A stretch of 64,000 nucleotides of DNA, from NCBI GenBank assembly GCA_902777275.1, contig CACYTI010000006.1, forward strand, positions 1 through 64,000, read 5' to 3'. Each line of letters begins with the position of its first letter. Positions within the stretch are counted from its first letter, which is position 1. This DNA is from an uncultured Ruminococcus sp. GTDB lineage: Bacteria > Bacillota > Clostridia > Oscillospirales > Acutalibacteraceae. Below the pieces are notes generated by a model, which had not been told where the DNA came from, ran no database searches, and saw nothing but the letters and a program-made list of their open reading frames with translations. Shown here piece after piece: positions 49,793-58,814 of this stretch. A program made the position numbers and the translations under genes.

Positions 49793-51430
49793 TTATTCAA
49801 AGTCGTCATATTCCGCGAGAAAACGCTGGATCATTGTGCAGTCGTCGATCGTTATGCTTCCGTCTTGGTTATAATCGGCGTTTGAAGCGGCGGTCTTTTT
49901 TAGCGTGATCATCTCGGACAGGTGGCGCTGGATCTGCGTCACGTCATTGATATTGACAACACCGTCTAAATTTGCATCGCCTATAAGCGTTGCTGGATAA
50001 TACTGAGCGGTTATCGCCTTTATAGTGAAGGTGCCGCCAATGGTATCGTTGTTGTTTATCTCGTACCAGTCCATCAAGTCCCGGATCGAGCCGTCTTGCA
50101 TTATGTAGCTGTCGCCGTGCCGGCTCTTGTTTTTAAACACCATATCATTTCCTGCCGTCAGCCATTCGCCGACGCCTATCGAGCAGGAAGAGGAGATTTC
50201 GGAGGCGTCGATGTTCACGGCTATCGAGCCCTTTGCGGCGGAATACTCAAAGTCGTCTATATCGGCGCAGATATAGCCCGCGTAGTCAACTGTTCCGTCG
50301 TAAAGCTTTGTCCATTTTGTCAGGTCGGACTCGGGTTGGTTGTCCTTGCCGTCGGGGACAAAGTAAAGGCTGTATTTCGCGCCGGCGTTTTTTGTTTCAA
50401 AAGTGATTTTGTCGATTACGTTGTAATCGTCGTCAAAATCAAAACGGTTTAGGAAGGTCAGATTATCGCTATTGATGTATTCAAACTCATACGTCGCGCC
50501 GTAAATCTCGTTCTGGATAAGCTTTTTGGTTCCGTCAAGCTTTTCAACGCCTGTGAAGCTGTAGGAGGGCGTGTATTTTTGGGTGAATACGTAAGCGTCC
50601 TCATAGGACATCCAGAAATAGCCGCCGAGCGGGTTGTTGTCGCCCCAGCTGTTTTTTATCAGCCAAGCGCCGTTTTCGGAGGGAAGACTGCCGCGTCCGT
50701 TAAAGCTTTCTTTGGGATAGTTGTCGTCCCAGCCCACGATCTCAATCGAATGACCCATATAATAGCCTGAATACTCGGGCGGCATATAATACGAAACGCC
50801 GTCGGTGCCAAAGCAAGCCGCAGTGTGGGCGAAGGAGGTGTAAACTCCGCCGTAATCCATAACGCTGCGCTTTATTTCGTTCGGTTGGTCTTTGTAGTGG
50901 TATTTTACCGAGGTTACGCCGAAGCGAGCTAAGTCTGTGGGTATCTCGTCGGCGGTCGATGTATTGGATAATACGAGATCGCTCACCTCCGACTGAAACA
51001 CTCCGCCCTGCCACGAGGTCAGATATCCTATGGGTATTACGGGATATCCGTCTGACTCAACATCGCGCAGCCAGCCTGTTCCGTCGCTGTGACGGGTTGC
51101 CCAAAGATTGAGGTGAGTAGTGGACATATCCTCGATTTCAAACCCCATCCTGAGCAGCATGGATTCAAATGTAGCAAGACCCGCGAAAGCCCAGCATGAG
51201 TTGTAAATCTGGCTCTTTACGGGCGTAACATATCCCAAATCGCGCGAGCTGTAGCTTGACGGAAGCTCGTCGCCCTCAGCTTCATTGTTGACAACGCTTA
51301 CCGATTTATCGTTTTTTGTGCCGGTAAAGCCGAAATCAACCGTTGCGGCTCCCGCTCCGATAAGGCTTGTTCCCGCAGTTGCGGTAACGGCAAGTGAGGC
51401 GCAGAGTATTTTAACAGGCGTTCTTTTCAT
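49793..51430 (-). CDS. Secreted papain-family (C1) cysteine protease with dockerin
   Basis: A 545-residue exported protease: signal peptide (1-29), short propeptide-like spacer, then C1A catalytic domain: oxyanion Gln and catalytic Cys in KSQIYNSCWAF (C79), His in GHSIEIVGWDDNY (H227), Asn in IKNSWG (N260). A beta-rich domain (about 290-480) follows and a C-terminal dockerin (about 483-545; GDANLDGVVN and ADYNQDGSIT loops). It would add proteolytic activity to the enzyme complex, degrade protein matrix around starch, or process complex components. ATG behind GAGGTAAG. Divergent from gpr. Confidence 0.93.
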   Translation of the reverse strand: MKRTPVKILCASLAVTATAGTSLIGAGAATVDFGFTGTKNDKSVSVVNNEAEGDELPSSYSSRDLGYVTPVKSQIYNSCWAFAGLATFESMLLRMGFEIEDMSTTHLNLWATRHSDGTGWLRDVESDGYPVIPIGYLTSWQGGVFQSEVSDLVLSNTSTADEIPTDLARFGVTSVKYHYKDQPNEIKRSVMDYGGVYTSFAHTAACFGTDGVSYYMPPEYSGYYMGHSIEIVGWDDNYPKESFNGRGSLPSENGAWLIKNSWGDNNPLGGYFWMSYEDAYVFTQKYTPSYSFTGVEKLDGTKKLIQNEIYGATYEFEYINSDNLTFLNRFDFDDDYNVIDKITFETKNAGAKYSLYFVPDGKDNQPESDLTKWTKLYDGTVDYAGYICADIDDFEYSAAKGSIAVNIDASEISSSCSIGVGEWLTAGNDMVFKNKSRHGDSYIMQDGSIRDLMDWYEINNNDTIGGTFTIKAITAQYYPATLIGDANLDGVVNINDVTQIQRHLSEMITLKKTAASNADYNQDGSITIDDCTMIQRFLAEYDDFE

Positions 51431-51549
51431 ATAACTTACCTCTTTTTAAATGTTAGAAAAATTATAGCAAAAAAAAGCGGGCTTGTAAAGAATAATCGAA
51501 GCTTAATTTCAAATAATACACCTGTAAATTTTTTCTTCGGAGCGGTTGT

Positions 51550-52416
51550 ATGCAGTTGAGAACGGATTTGGCTATAGAAGCGCGCGAGCTTGCGGGCGAA
51601 AGAGTGTCGGGAACGGAGTATAAAGAGTACTGTGAAAACGGGCTTAAAATCTCGCGCCTCAGCGTAAAGACACCGAGGGCTAAGCAGGTTCTCGGAAAGG
51701 AGATAGGAACATATATAACGGTTGAGCTGCCCTCGCTCACCGATAATTTCCGCGAAACCGACGACAGGATAAAAACGATAGGCAGGGAGCTGCGCCGCCT
51801 GCTCCCCGTCAACGGTCTGCTGCTTGTGGCGGGGCTCGGAAACAAGGACATAACACCCGACTCGCTCGGACCCAAAACAGGCGCAAGGGTTTTGGCGACG
51901 CGGCACATAACGGGAGAGCTGGCGCGTTCGGCGGGGCTTGACCGCCTGCGCCCCGTGGCGGTGATGAATACGGGAGTGACAGGGCAGACGGGAATAGAAA
52001 CGGGGGAGTATATATTAAGCGTGGTTCGGCGGATAAGACCAAGCGCGGTCATAGCCGTTGACGCGCTCGCCTCGCGGCGGGTCGAGCGGCTCGGGCGCAC
52101 CCTGCAAATAAGCGACGCGGGGATCGCCCCGGGCGCGGGAGTCGGGAATCACCGCACAAGGATAAACCGCGACACGCTCGGAGTTCCCGTTATAGCGGTC
52201 GGCGTGCCGACTGTGGTTGACGCGCGTACCTTTGCGGGGGATTTGCTCGGCGGCGGGCTGCGGACGGTTCAGTCAATTTCGTTCGGTCATCAAATGGTCG
52301 TTATCCCCCGTGAGATCGACCTGCTGACCGAGCGCGCCTCGCGGCTTTTGGGCTTTTCGATAAATGCCGCGATACAAAATGCCTTTGAGCTGAAGGACTT
52401 GATTTCGCTTATGTGA
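51550..52416 (+). CDS. gpr: Germination protease (spore small acid-soluble protein protease)
   Basis: A 288-residue aspartic-type endopeptidase that degrades SASP after germination. It opens MQLRTDLAIEARELA, the site before which Bacillus GPR is auto-cleaved, and has GLGNKDITPDSLGPKTGARV, TGIETGEYI and GVPTVVDARTF, all family motifs. The propeptide is almost absent compared with Bacillus, and the protein is at the short end of the family. spoIIP follows, the usual clostridial order, but an array of mini-hairpins lies between. Start ATG 51550 behind CGGAGCGG. Confidence 0.94.
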   Translation: MQLRTDLAIEARELAGERVSGTEYKEYCENGLKISRLSVKTPRAKQVLGKEIGTYITVELPSLTDNFRETDDRIKTIGRELRRLLPVNGLLLVAGLGNKDITPDSLGPKTGARVLATRHITGELARSAGLDRLRPVAVMNTGVTGQTGIETGEYILSVVRRIRPSAVIAVDALASRRVERLGRTLQISDAGIAPGAGVGNHRTRINRDTLGVPVIAVGVPTVVDARTFAGDLLGGGLRTVQSISFGHQMVVIPREIDLLTERASRLLGFSINAAIQNAFELKDLISLM

Positions 52417-52449
52417 TATTTTTCACCTGACGGGCATATAATTACATGT

Positions 52450-52663
52450 GCGCCGAGGCGCTCAATTCATGCCGCGCAGCGGCTATTCACGGCATAGCCA
52501 ATTGACGACCGAAGGTCAATTCATTCCTGCTGCTTACGAATTATAAAAACTCAGGCGCATTTATCAGCGGAAAGCTTGATACGGGAATGAATAGTTGCTC
52601 CGCAACATGAATTGTGTTTTGACACATGAATAGCGCTGTGCGCATGAATTGCAGCGGAGCTGC
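52450..52663. repeat. Mini-hairpin array B between gpr and spoIIP
   Basis: Hairpins GCGCCGAGGCGC, GCCGCGCAGCGGC, GGCATAGCC and GACCGAAGGTC are separated by (A)ATTCA or AATTGA spacers. After a centre bounded by TTCCTG and GGGAAT come GTTGCTCCGCAAC, GTGTTTTGACAC, GCGCTGTGCGC and GCAGCGGAGCTGC separated by ATGAAT(T/A). The order matches array A at 23112-23332. It fills the 270-base gap between the two sporulation genes. Confidence 0.8.
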
Positions 52664-52689
52664 ATTTTTAACACCCGGAAGGTGATGAA

Positions 52690-53778
52690 GTGAAGCAAAG
52701 AGGAAAACTCTTTAAAGGAATAAAAATGATCGCGGCGGCGTTTCTGATTTCGGCGGCGGTTTTCAGCATTTGCGTAAGGGTCCCCGAGGTGTTCTCCGAC
52801 AGCGACACGGCGCTCGCTGCTGCGGCTTTTACGCTTACGGACGGAAAGTATTATATTGAAAGCACAACGCCTCCGGAGGAAGCCTCCGTGACCGCTTCGG
52901 ACAACAATACCCATGAAACGATCGCCGCGCCCGTCGCAGCCGAAAAGCGCGACCGCGACAAAAGCGGCTATTACGACAGCTTCGGAGACCACTCGGGCGA
53001 GGCGAAATATCCTATAGACGAAAAGACGATTTACCCCGACGGAATCGACGTTGAAGGCTGCTGTGTGAAGAACTACACCTCTCTGTCGCCTGATTTTTCG
53101 GGGCTGCTCAGCGCGCCACTCACTTTTAAGACGGAACAAGGCTCTGATTCTCCGCAGGTTCTTATTTATCACACTCACACGGGCGAAAGCTACATAGACG
53201 AGGACGTTGATTATTTCTACGAGTCGTATTACTCGCGCACCAACAACAACGACTTCAATGTTGTGGCTGTGGGGGACGCCATAGCCGAAGGGCTTGAGAA
53301 AAACGGGATCAAAACCGTACATGACAAAACCGTGCATGATTCGACCTACAACGGCTCCTATGACCGAAGCGTTCAGACGGTTCAGGCAGATATGCAGAAA
53401 TATCCCTCGATAAAGGTCGTGCTCGATATCCACCGCGACGCTCTCGGAGCGGACGACCGCAAGGTCAAAACGGTTTTCACGCACGACGGAAAAAAGGGAG
53501 CGCAGATAATGATCCTGTCGGGCTGCGATCCCGACAACGAGCGAGGCTTTGTGAACTGGAGCAACAATCTGAGCTTCGCGCTTAAAATACAGCACACCGC
53601 CGAGACGCTTTATCCCGGAATGACCCGCCCGCTCGATTTCGGATATTTCGCCTATAATGAATATGTCTGCGACGGTTCACTATTAATAGAAATAGGCACC
53701 GACGCGAATTCCGTTGACGAGGCAGTCTATTCGGGAACTCTGTTAGCGGACGTTTTAGCGAAAGTGCTGGTCGGCTGA
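52690..53778 (+). CDS. spoIIP: Stage II sporulation protein P (amidase/endopeptidase)
   Basis: A 362-residue membrane-anchored peptidoglycan hydrolase required for engulfment. One N-terminal transmembrane helix (about 10-27), a variable spacer, and the SpoIIP catalytic domain: VLIYHTHTGESY (Zn His), VVLDIHRDALG and YVCDGSLLIEIGTDANSVDEA (catalytic Glu region). GTG 52690 is supported by GAAGGTGATG. It works with SpoIID at the septum. Follows gpr; the mini-hairpin array lies in its leader. Confidence 0.93.
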   Translation: MKQRGKLFKGIKMIAAAFLISAAVFSICVRVPEVFSDSDTALAAAAFTLTDGKYYIESTTPPEEASVTASDNNTHETIAAPVAAEKRDRDKSGYYDSFGDHSGEAKYPIDEKTIYPDGIDVEGCCVKNYTSLSPDFSGLLSAPLTFKTEQGSDSPQVLIYHTHTGESYIDEDVDYFYESYYSRTNNNDFNVVAVGDAIAEGLEKNGIKTVHDKTVHDSTYNGSYDRSVQTVQADMQKYPSIKVVLDIHRDALGADDRKVKTVFTHDGKKGAQIMILSGCDPDNERGFVNWSNNLSFALKIQHTAETLYPGMTRPLDFGYFAYNEYVCDGSLLIEIGTDANSVDEAVYSGTLLADVLAKVLVG

Positions 53779-54106
53779 CAATCCATCCGCGGTCGGCTAA
53801 TCCGGCAGCTTGAATCTGCACCCGATCCGCGCTTCAAACGTTTAGCAAAAACTTTACCGTTATTCCCGCGTTATGACGCGGCGTTAACGGAAGGGTATCT
53901 TTATATGGCACTTTCCAAAGCCGCCGAAAGCGCCCACCGGCGCCCGCGTTATATGTTGATTAATATGTTCATTTCCTCGGGATTGTAGGGGCGCACCCGC
54001 GTGTGCGCCCTTGCACCGATGTTGTTTTTACGTCCGGTTGCCGATAGGAAACAGAACGTATAATTCAGCGCACAAGGATAACATTATAAAGGTTTCTGAA
54101 TCAGAA

Positions 54107-54236
54107 CGGTGTAGGGTTGTGTATAGTTGAAGGGTTTTTACAATTGTACTTACAAAAAAATTAATTCTATAAATGAATATATAAAAAAATAGAGGGTTTA
54201 TAGAAAATGCCTCAAACCCTACACCACCCTACACCG
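54107..54236. repeat. Element with copy-specific terminal 10-bp repeats, copy 1
   Basis: Left end has GGTGTAGGGT then degenerate TGTGTATAGT; right end has ACCCTACACC twice. The core (ATTCTATAAATGAATATATA, then AGAGGGTTTATAGAAAATGC) matches that of copy 2. Confidence 0.6.
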
Positions 54237-54262
54237 CAAATTTCTTTATTGGAATAATGCAT

Positions 54263-54384
54263 AGTTATGCAGGGTATGCAGGGTTTTTTCTATTGTTGTG
54301 TATAGAAAATATAATTCTATTAAAGAATATAAAAAATATAAAGGGTTTATAGAAAACGCCCCAAACCCTGCACAACCCTGCATA
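54263..54384. repeat. Element with copy-specific terminal 10-bp repeats, copy 2
   Basis: Left end TATGCAGGG twice, right end ACCCTGCACA then ACCCTGCATA. The core (ATTCTATTAAAGAATATAAA, then AAAGGGTTTATAGAAAACGC) is homologous to copy 1 but the ends have another sequence. Confidence 0.6.
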
Positions 54385-54541
54385 AATTATCCGATTGTCA
54401 ACTGTCGGTTGAAATGTCAGCCTGTTGAATTATGCAAAATTGTGCAAATTGTGCAAACTCTCCTGTTATCAAAAAACCTCTTGCAAAGTGGGGATTTCTT
54501 TGCTATAATACAAGTTAATATGTTTGATTCGAGGTGACGGA

Positions 54542-55099
54542 ATGTTACGCAAAACAGTAAAGATTCTATTGCCCGTGCTTTTGGCGGCGGTTTTCTTCTC
54601 GTCTATGTTCACCCTTAAGGTCGGCGCTGAGTCGCAGAGCGACGGAGGAAGCTATATCAGAGATTTTATTTCCGACCTGTTAGACTTCGATGATGACAAC
54701 GACCCCGTTGAAACTGCTCCGGTATATACTGAGCCTGAGCCTGAGCCGCCTACCGAAAATACAACGCCCTCCTTCACCGATCCCGAGCCGACGCGTCCGA
54801 CGGAAACCGTTCCCGTGCCGACAGAGACCGTGCCTCCCGAGACCGAGGAGCCCTATTACCCGGAGGAAGAAACCGAGTCTCCGCGCGACGAATACGCTCA
54901 GCTCCTTGAAGAAGCCGAGGAGCCGACAGGCATGAACTCCGTAAAAATGGACAAGTCTGTCAGCAATAAGGCGTACACCACCGATAACATGGCGGGGATC
55001 GTGTCATGGATCTGCGTAGGTGTGGGACTTATCGTTGTAGCCGTAATGCTCATAACCACAAAGATTACCGGCAGACGCTCCTCTCAGAGGGAAATATGA
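54542..55099 (+). CDS. Secreted acidic/Pro-rich single-pass membrane protein
   Basis: A 185-residue protein with a signal peptide (1-27), an acidic, Thr/Glu/Pro-rich extracellular stretch (about 45-140; PEPEPPTENTTPSFTDPEPT) and a C-terminal transmembrane helix (about 152-174) with basic cytoplasmic tail ([10 protein letters not shown]). ATG 54542 behind GAGGTGA. It overlaps dusB by four bases (ATGA), so translation is coupled. Function unknown; a surface spacer or anchor. Confidence 0.75.
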   Translation: MLRKTVKILLPVLLAAVFFSSMFTLKVGAESQSDGGSYIRDFISDLLDFDDDNDPVETAPVYTEPEPEPPTENTTPSFTDPEPTRPTETVPVPTETVPPETEEPYYPEEETESPRDEYAQLLEEAEEPTGMNSVKMDKSVSNKAYTTDNMAGIVSWICVGVGLIVVAVMLITTKITGRRSSQREI

Positions 55100-56067
55100 A
55101 AACCGATTCGATCGGCGGAGTAGTTTTAAAATCGAGAGCGCTGCTTGCGCCGATGGCGGGAGTGACTGACCGCGCTTACCGCGAGCTCTGCATGAGCATG
55201 GGCGCAGGCGGCTGCGTCAGCGAAATGGTCAGCTCAAAGGCGCTTTCGTTCGGCAGCAAAAAAAGCGAGGAGCTTATGGACATCTCGTCCGCCGAGCGTC
55301 CATGCGCCGTTCAAATATTCGGCGACGACCCCGAATGCATGGCTGATGCGGCGCTGTCCGCCATGAAAAACTCTCCCGATATAATTGATATCAACATGGG
55401 CTGTCCCGCGCCTAAAATCAGCGGAAACGGCAGCGGCTGCGCGCTTATGAAAACTCCTGAGTTGTGCGGAGAAATCACCGCCAGGGTCGTGAGAGCTGTC
55501 GGCGTGCCCGTCACCGTTAAAATCCGCAAGGGCTGGGACGACTTTACCGTTAACGCCGTTGAGGTTGCAAAAATCTGCGAGCAGGCGGGCGCTTCGGCTG
55601 TGACTGTCCACGGCAGGACGCGTCAGCAGTATTATAAGCCGCCGGTGGATTACGAATTGATCCGCGCGGTGAAGCAAAGCGTTTCAATTCCTGTTGTTGC
55701 CAACGGTGACATTGACAGCGCGAAAAAAGCGAGACAGGTTTTGGATTTTACGGGCTGTGACTTTGTAATGATAGGCAGGGCAAGCCTTGGGGATCCGTGG
55801 CTGTTCACGCGGATAAACTCATTTCTGCAAGACCCTGCCGCGCCGCTTTACTATCCCGGCCTGGAAGAAAAGCTCGAAACGATGATTGCTCATGTGGCGA
55901 AAATGGTCGAATACAAGGGCGAGTACATAGCGATGAGACAGGCGCGAAAGCTTGTTCCGGGCTACTTTAAGGGAATCAGAGGAGCCGCCGCGCTGCGCGG
56001 AGAGGCGGGAAAAATAGAAACAATGGAGGATTTGATTCGTTTAAAGAATAAAGCCCTGCGTTTGTAA
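55096..56067 (+). CDS. dusB: tRNA-dihydrouridine synthase
   Basis: A 323-residue FMN enzyme that reduces uridine to dihydrouridine in tRNA D-loops. [37 protein letters not shown] (catalytic Cys in GCPAP), [18 protein letters not shown] and [10 protein letters not shown] (phosphate-binding) match DusB. ATG 55096 overlaps the upstream stop. Expressed with the upstream membrane protein. Length is normal (about 320). Confidence 0.94.
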   Translation: MKTDSIGGVVLKSRALLAPMAGVTDRAYRELCMSMGAGGCVSEMVSSKALSFGSKKSEELMDISSAERPCAVQIFGDDPECMADAALSAMKNSPDIIDINMGCPAPKISGNGSGCALMKTPELCGEITARVVRAVGVPVTVKIRKGWDDFTVNAVEVAKICEQAGASAVTVHGRTRQQYYKPPVDYELIRAVKQSVSIPVVANGDIDSAKKARQVLDFTGCDFVMIGRASLGDPWLFTRINSFLQDPAAPLYYPGLEEKLETMIAHVAKMVEYKGEYIAMRQARKLVPGYFKGIRGAAALRGEAGKIETMEDLIRLKNKALRL

Positions 56068-56180
56068 TAAATAACTGTATCATTTATGCGCCGGAATCTG
56101 CGTGTAAATGGTTTACATATATATCTACACAAGAACACATGGAAAAAGGAAATCAAGTACAGAAAAAGGGGAATTTTAAA

Positions 56181-57437
56181 ATGAGTGAATTGACAAATAT
56201 CGCGTCGCTTGAGTATCTCAAGGAGTACGATCCCGCTGTCGGCGAGGCTATGGACAGCGAGTTGAAAAGACAGCGCCGCAATCTTGAGCTTATCGCAAGC
56301 GAAAACATTGTCACACCTGCGGTAATGGCGGCTATGGGCAGCCACCTCACCAATAAATACGCTGAGGGCTATCCCGGCAAGCGTTACTACGGCGGCTGCG
56401 AGTGCGTAGACGTTGTAGAGGAGATCGCCCGTCAGCGCGCCTGCGAGCTTTTCGGAGCGGAGCACGCAAACGTTCAGCCCCACTCGGGCGCTCAGGCTAA
56501 CATGGCGGTTTACTTTGCCATGCTTAATCCCGGAGATACCGTTATGGGTATGAACCTCAACGAGGGCGGACACCTTACACACGGCTCACCCGTGAATATG
56601 TCGGGTAAATACTTTAACTTTGTTCCTTACGGAGTTGACAGCGTCACTCACCGCATAGACTACGACAGAGTCCTTGAAATCGCGAGGGAATGCAAGCCCA
56701 AGCTTATCGTTGCGGGCGCTTCGGCATACCCCAGAATCATTGATTTCGCGCGTCTCAGGTCAATTGCCGACGAGGTTGGCGCGTATCTCATGGTAGATAT
56801 GGCGCACATCGCGGGTCTTGTGGCGGCAGGAGTTCATCCCAACCCCGTTCCTTACTGCGAGTTTGTCACCACAACCACTCACAAAACCCTTCGCGGACCG
56901 CGCGGCGGCATGATCCTCTGCCGCAAGGAGTTCGCAAAGCAGATCGACAAGGCGATTTTCCCCGGTACACAGGGCGGTCCTCTGATGCACACTATTGCGG
57001 CTAAGGCTGTTTGCTTCGGCGAGGCGCTCAAGCCCGAATTCAAGGAATACGGCGCAAAGGTCGTTTCCAACTGTAAGGCGCTTGCCAACGGTCTTATCAA
57101 GCGCGGCTGCAAGCTTGTATCGGGCGGTACCGACAACCACGTTCTGCTTCTTGATCTCCGCGACTCCGACGTTACGGGCAAGGAGCTTGAGGCACGTCTT
57201 GACGACTGCTACATCACCGTGAACAAGAACACCATTCCCGGCGAGCCGCGTTCACCGTTTGTAACAAGCGGCGTGCGTATCGGTACAGCGGCTGTGACCA
57301 CGCGCGGACTTAACGAGGACGACATGGATCTCATCGCCGAATACATCACCATGGTGCTCAACGACTATGAAAACAGCAAAGACACCGTAAGAGCGGGCGT
57401 AGAAGCTATCTGCAAAAAGTATCCGCTTTACGAATAA
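56181..57437 (+). CDS. glyA: Serine hydroxymethyltransferase
   Basis: A 418-residue PLP enzyme converting serine and tetrahydrofolate to glycine and methylene-THF. [44 protein letters not shown] and the PLP-lysine motif [16 protein letters not shown] (near residue 232) are diagnostic. ATG 56181 behind AAGGGGAA is preferred over ATG 56139, which lacks a ribosome site. Supplies one-carbon units; downstream rarA has its own start. Confidence 0.97.
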   Translation: MSELTNIASLEYLKEYDPAVGEAMDSELKRQRRNLELIASENIVTPAVMAAMGSHLTNKYAEGYPGKRYYGGCECVDVVEEIARQRACELFGAEHANVQPHSGAQANMAVYFAMLNPGDTVMGMNLNEGGHLTHGSPVNMSGKYFNFVPYGVDSVTHRIDYDRVLEIARECKPKLIVAGASAYPRIIDFARLRSIADEVGAYLMVDMAHIAGLVAAGVHPNPVPYCEFVTTTTHKTLRGPRGGMILCRKEFAKQIDKAIFPGTQGGPLMHTIAAKAVCFGEALKPEFKEYGAKVVSNCKALANGLIKRGCKLVSGGTDNHVLLLDLRDSDVTGKELEARLDDCYITVNKNTIPGEPRSPFVTSGVRIGTAAVTTRGLNEDDMDLIAEYITMVLNDYENSKDTVRAGVEAICKKYPLYE

Positions 57438-57447
57438 CGTAAGTATT

Positions 57448-57478
57448 AAAAGGGCTGTCCTAAGTGGCAGTCCTTTAA
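57448..57478 (+). terminator. Possible weak terminator after glyA
   Basis: AAAGGGCTG/CAGTCCTTT hairpin with few T; could be attenuating before rarA. Confidence 0.4.
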
Positions 57479-57495
57479 ACAATAAGGGTGAAATT

Positions 57496-58758
57496 ATGAA
57501 AACACCATTGGCAGACCGTTTCAGACCACGGACGCTTGACGATATAGTGGGGCAGAGTCACCTGATCGCTGAGGGAAAGCCGCTTCGCAGGATTATAGAG
57601 AGCGGCGAAATACCCAACCTGATATTTTACGGACCTTCGGGAGTTGGCAAGACAACGCTCGCGACGTATATCGCGGGCAAGACCAAAAAGACTCTGCGCA
57701 AGCTGAACGGCACCACAGCCTCCACCTCAGATATCAAGGATATTGTTTCTCAGTTAAACACCTTTTCAGGACTTAACGGAATATTGCTCTATCTCGATGA
57801 AATCCAGTATTTTAACAAGAAGCAGCAGCAAACCCTGCTCGAATTCATAGAAAACGGCAGCATAACCCTTATAGCCTCCACCACCGAGAACCCGTATTTT
57901 TATGTTTACAACGCGATACTCAGCCGCTCAACAGTGTTCGAGTTTAAGAATGTCGAGCCGCCGGAAATCGAAAAGGCTGTGCGCCGCGCGGCAAAGCTGC
58001 TTGAAGAGGAGCAGGATATACAAATCGAAATCGGCGACGATTGTGTCAGAAAAATCGCTGTCGGCTGCGGGGGAGACGTCAGAAAAGCGATGAACGCGCT
58101 TGAGCTGTCGGTGATCGCGGCAGACCGTGACGGCAAACGTCGAGTTGTCACGGGTGAAATCGTCGAAGGGCTTGTTCAGCGGAGCGCGGTGCGATATGAC
58201 CGCGAGGGAGACGAGCACTACGACATTGTTTCCGCCTATCAGAAGAGTATGCGCGGAAGCGACCCGAACGCAGCTCTTCACTACCTCGCAAGACTTCTTG
58301 AGGCGGGCGACCTTCCCTCGGCTTGCCGCAGGCTGATGGTCTGTGCCTGTGAGGACGTCGGGCTTGCCTATCCCCAAATCATACCTATTGTAAAGTCATG
58401 CGTCGATATAGCGCAGGCTGTCGGACTTCCCGAGGCGCGGATTCCGCTTGCCGACGCTGTTATAATGGTTTGCAGCGCGCCGAAATCCAACTCGGGCGAG
58501 CAGGCGATAGACGCAGCCATTTCGGACGTCCGCCGCGGAAATACGGGAGGTATACCCCGTCAGCTCCAAAACAAGCATTATGACGGCGCGGACGCGAAAA
58601 TCAAAGGTCAGCATTACCTTTATCCGCACGACTACCCAAACCACTACATACAACAGCAGTATTTGCCCGACGCGATTAAGGACAGAATTTACTACCACGC
58701 GGGCGATAACAAAAACGAACAGGCCTTCAAGGCGTATTGGGATAAAATAAAAAAATAG
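57496..58758 (+). CDS. rarA: Replication-associated recombination protein RarA (MgsA) AAA+ ATPase
   Basis: A 420-residue clamp-loader-related AAA+ ATPase acting at stalled replication forks. LADRFRPRTLDDIVGQSHL, Walker A FYGPSGVGKTTLAT, Walker B LLYLDEIQYF, sensor 1 ASTTENPYF and the MgsA C-terminal domain (NKHYDGADAKIKGQHYLYPH) are typical. Length is usual for the family. Ends before a bidirectional terminator shared with pckA. Confidence 0.95.
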   Translation: MKTPLADRFRPRTLDDIVGQSHLIAEGKPLRRIIESGEIPNLIFYGPSGVGKTTLATYIAGKTKKTLRKLNGTTASTSDIKDIVSQLNTFSGLNGILLYLDEIQYFNKKQQQTLLEFIENGSITLIASTTENPYFYVYNAILSRSTVFEFKNVEPPEIEKAVRRAAKLLEEEQDIQIEIGDDCVRKIAVGCGGDVRKAMNALELSVIAADRDGKRRVVTGEIVEGLVQRSAVRYDREGDEHYDIVSAYQKSMRGSDPNAALHYLARLLEAGDLPSACRRLMVCACEDVGLAYPQIIPIVKSCVDIAQAVGLPEARIPLADAVIMVCSAPKSNSGEQAIDAAISDVRRGNTGGIPRQLQNKHYDGADAKIKGQHYLYPHDYPNHYIQQQYLPDAIKDRIYYHAGDNKNEQAFKAYWDKIKK

Positions 58759-58765
58759 CAAACAT

Positions 58766-58806
58766 CAAAAAAGCAGGGTACGGACAAAGCCGAACCCTGT
58801 TTTTAA
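58766..58806. terminator. Bidirectional terminator between rarA and pckA
   Basis: AGCAGGGT.../ACCCTGTTTTT hairpin with A run and T run on its two sides. Confidence 0.85.
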
Positions 58807-58814
58807 TTATATTA

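Larger units (their letters stand above)
53779..54541. repeat. Gene-free repeat mosaic with iteron-like elements
   Basis: No gene is convincing. An inverted relative of the 25950-26060 block (around 53980-54090, GGCGCAC...TTTCCTATCGGCAACC in reverse) precedes two elements at 54107-54236 and 54263-54384. A TGCAAATTGTGCAAA direct repeat is at about 54432-54458. Its GAGGTGA at the end belongs to the next gene. Confidence 0.6.

Noticed and set aside
52564-53595. A 343-codon frame antisense to spoIIP
   Set aside because: No ribosome site or family motifs; the plus strand encodes full SpoIIP with its catalytic motifs.
54298-54537. Short frame across the 54-kb repeat elements
   Set aside because: It reads through the repeat core and ends in the ribosome site of the next gene; no coding features.
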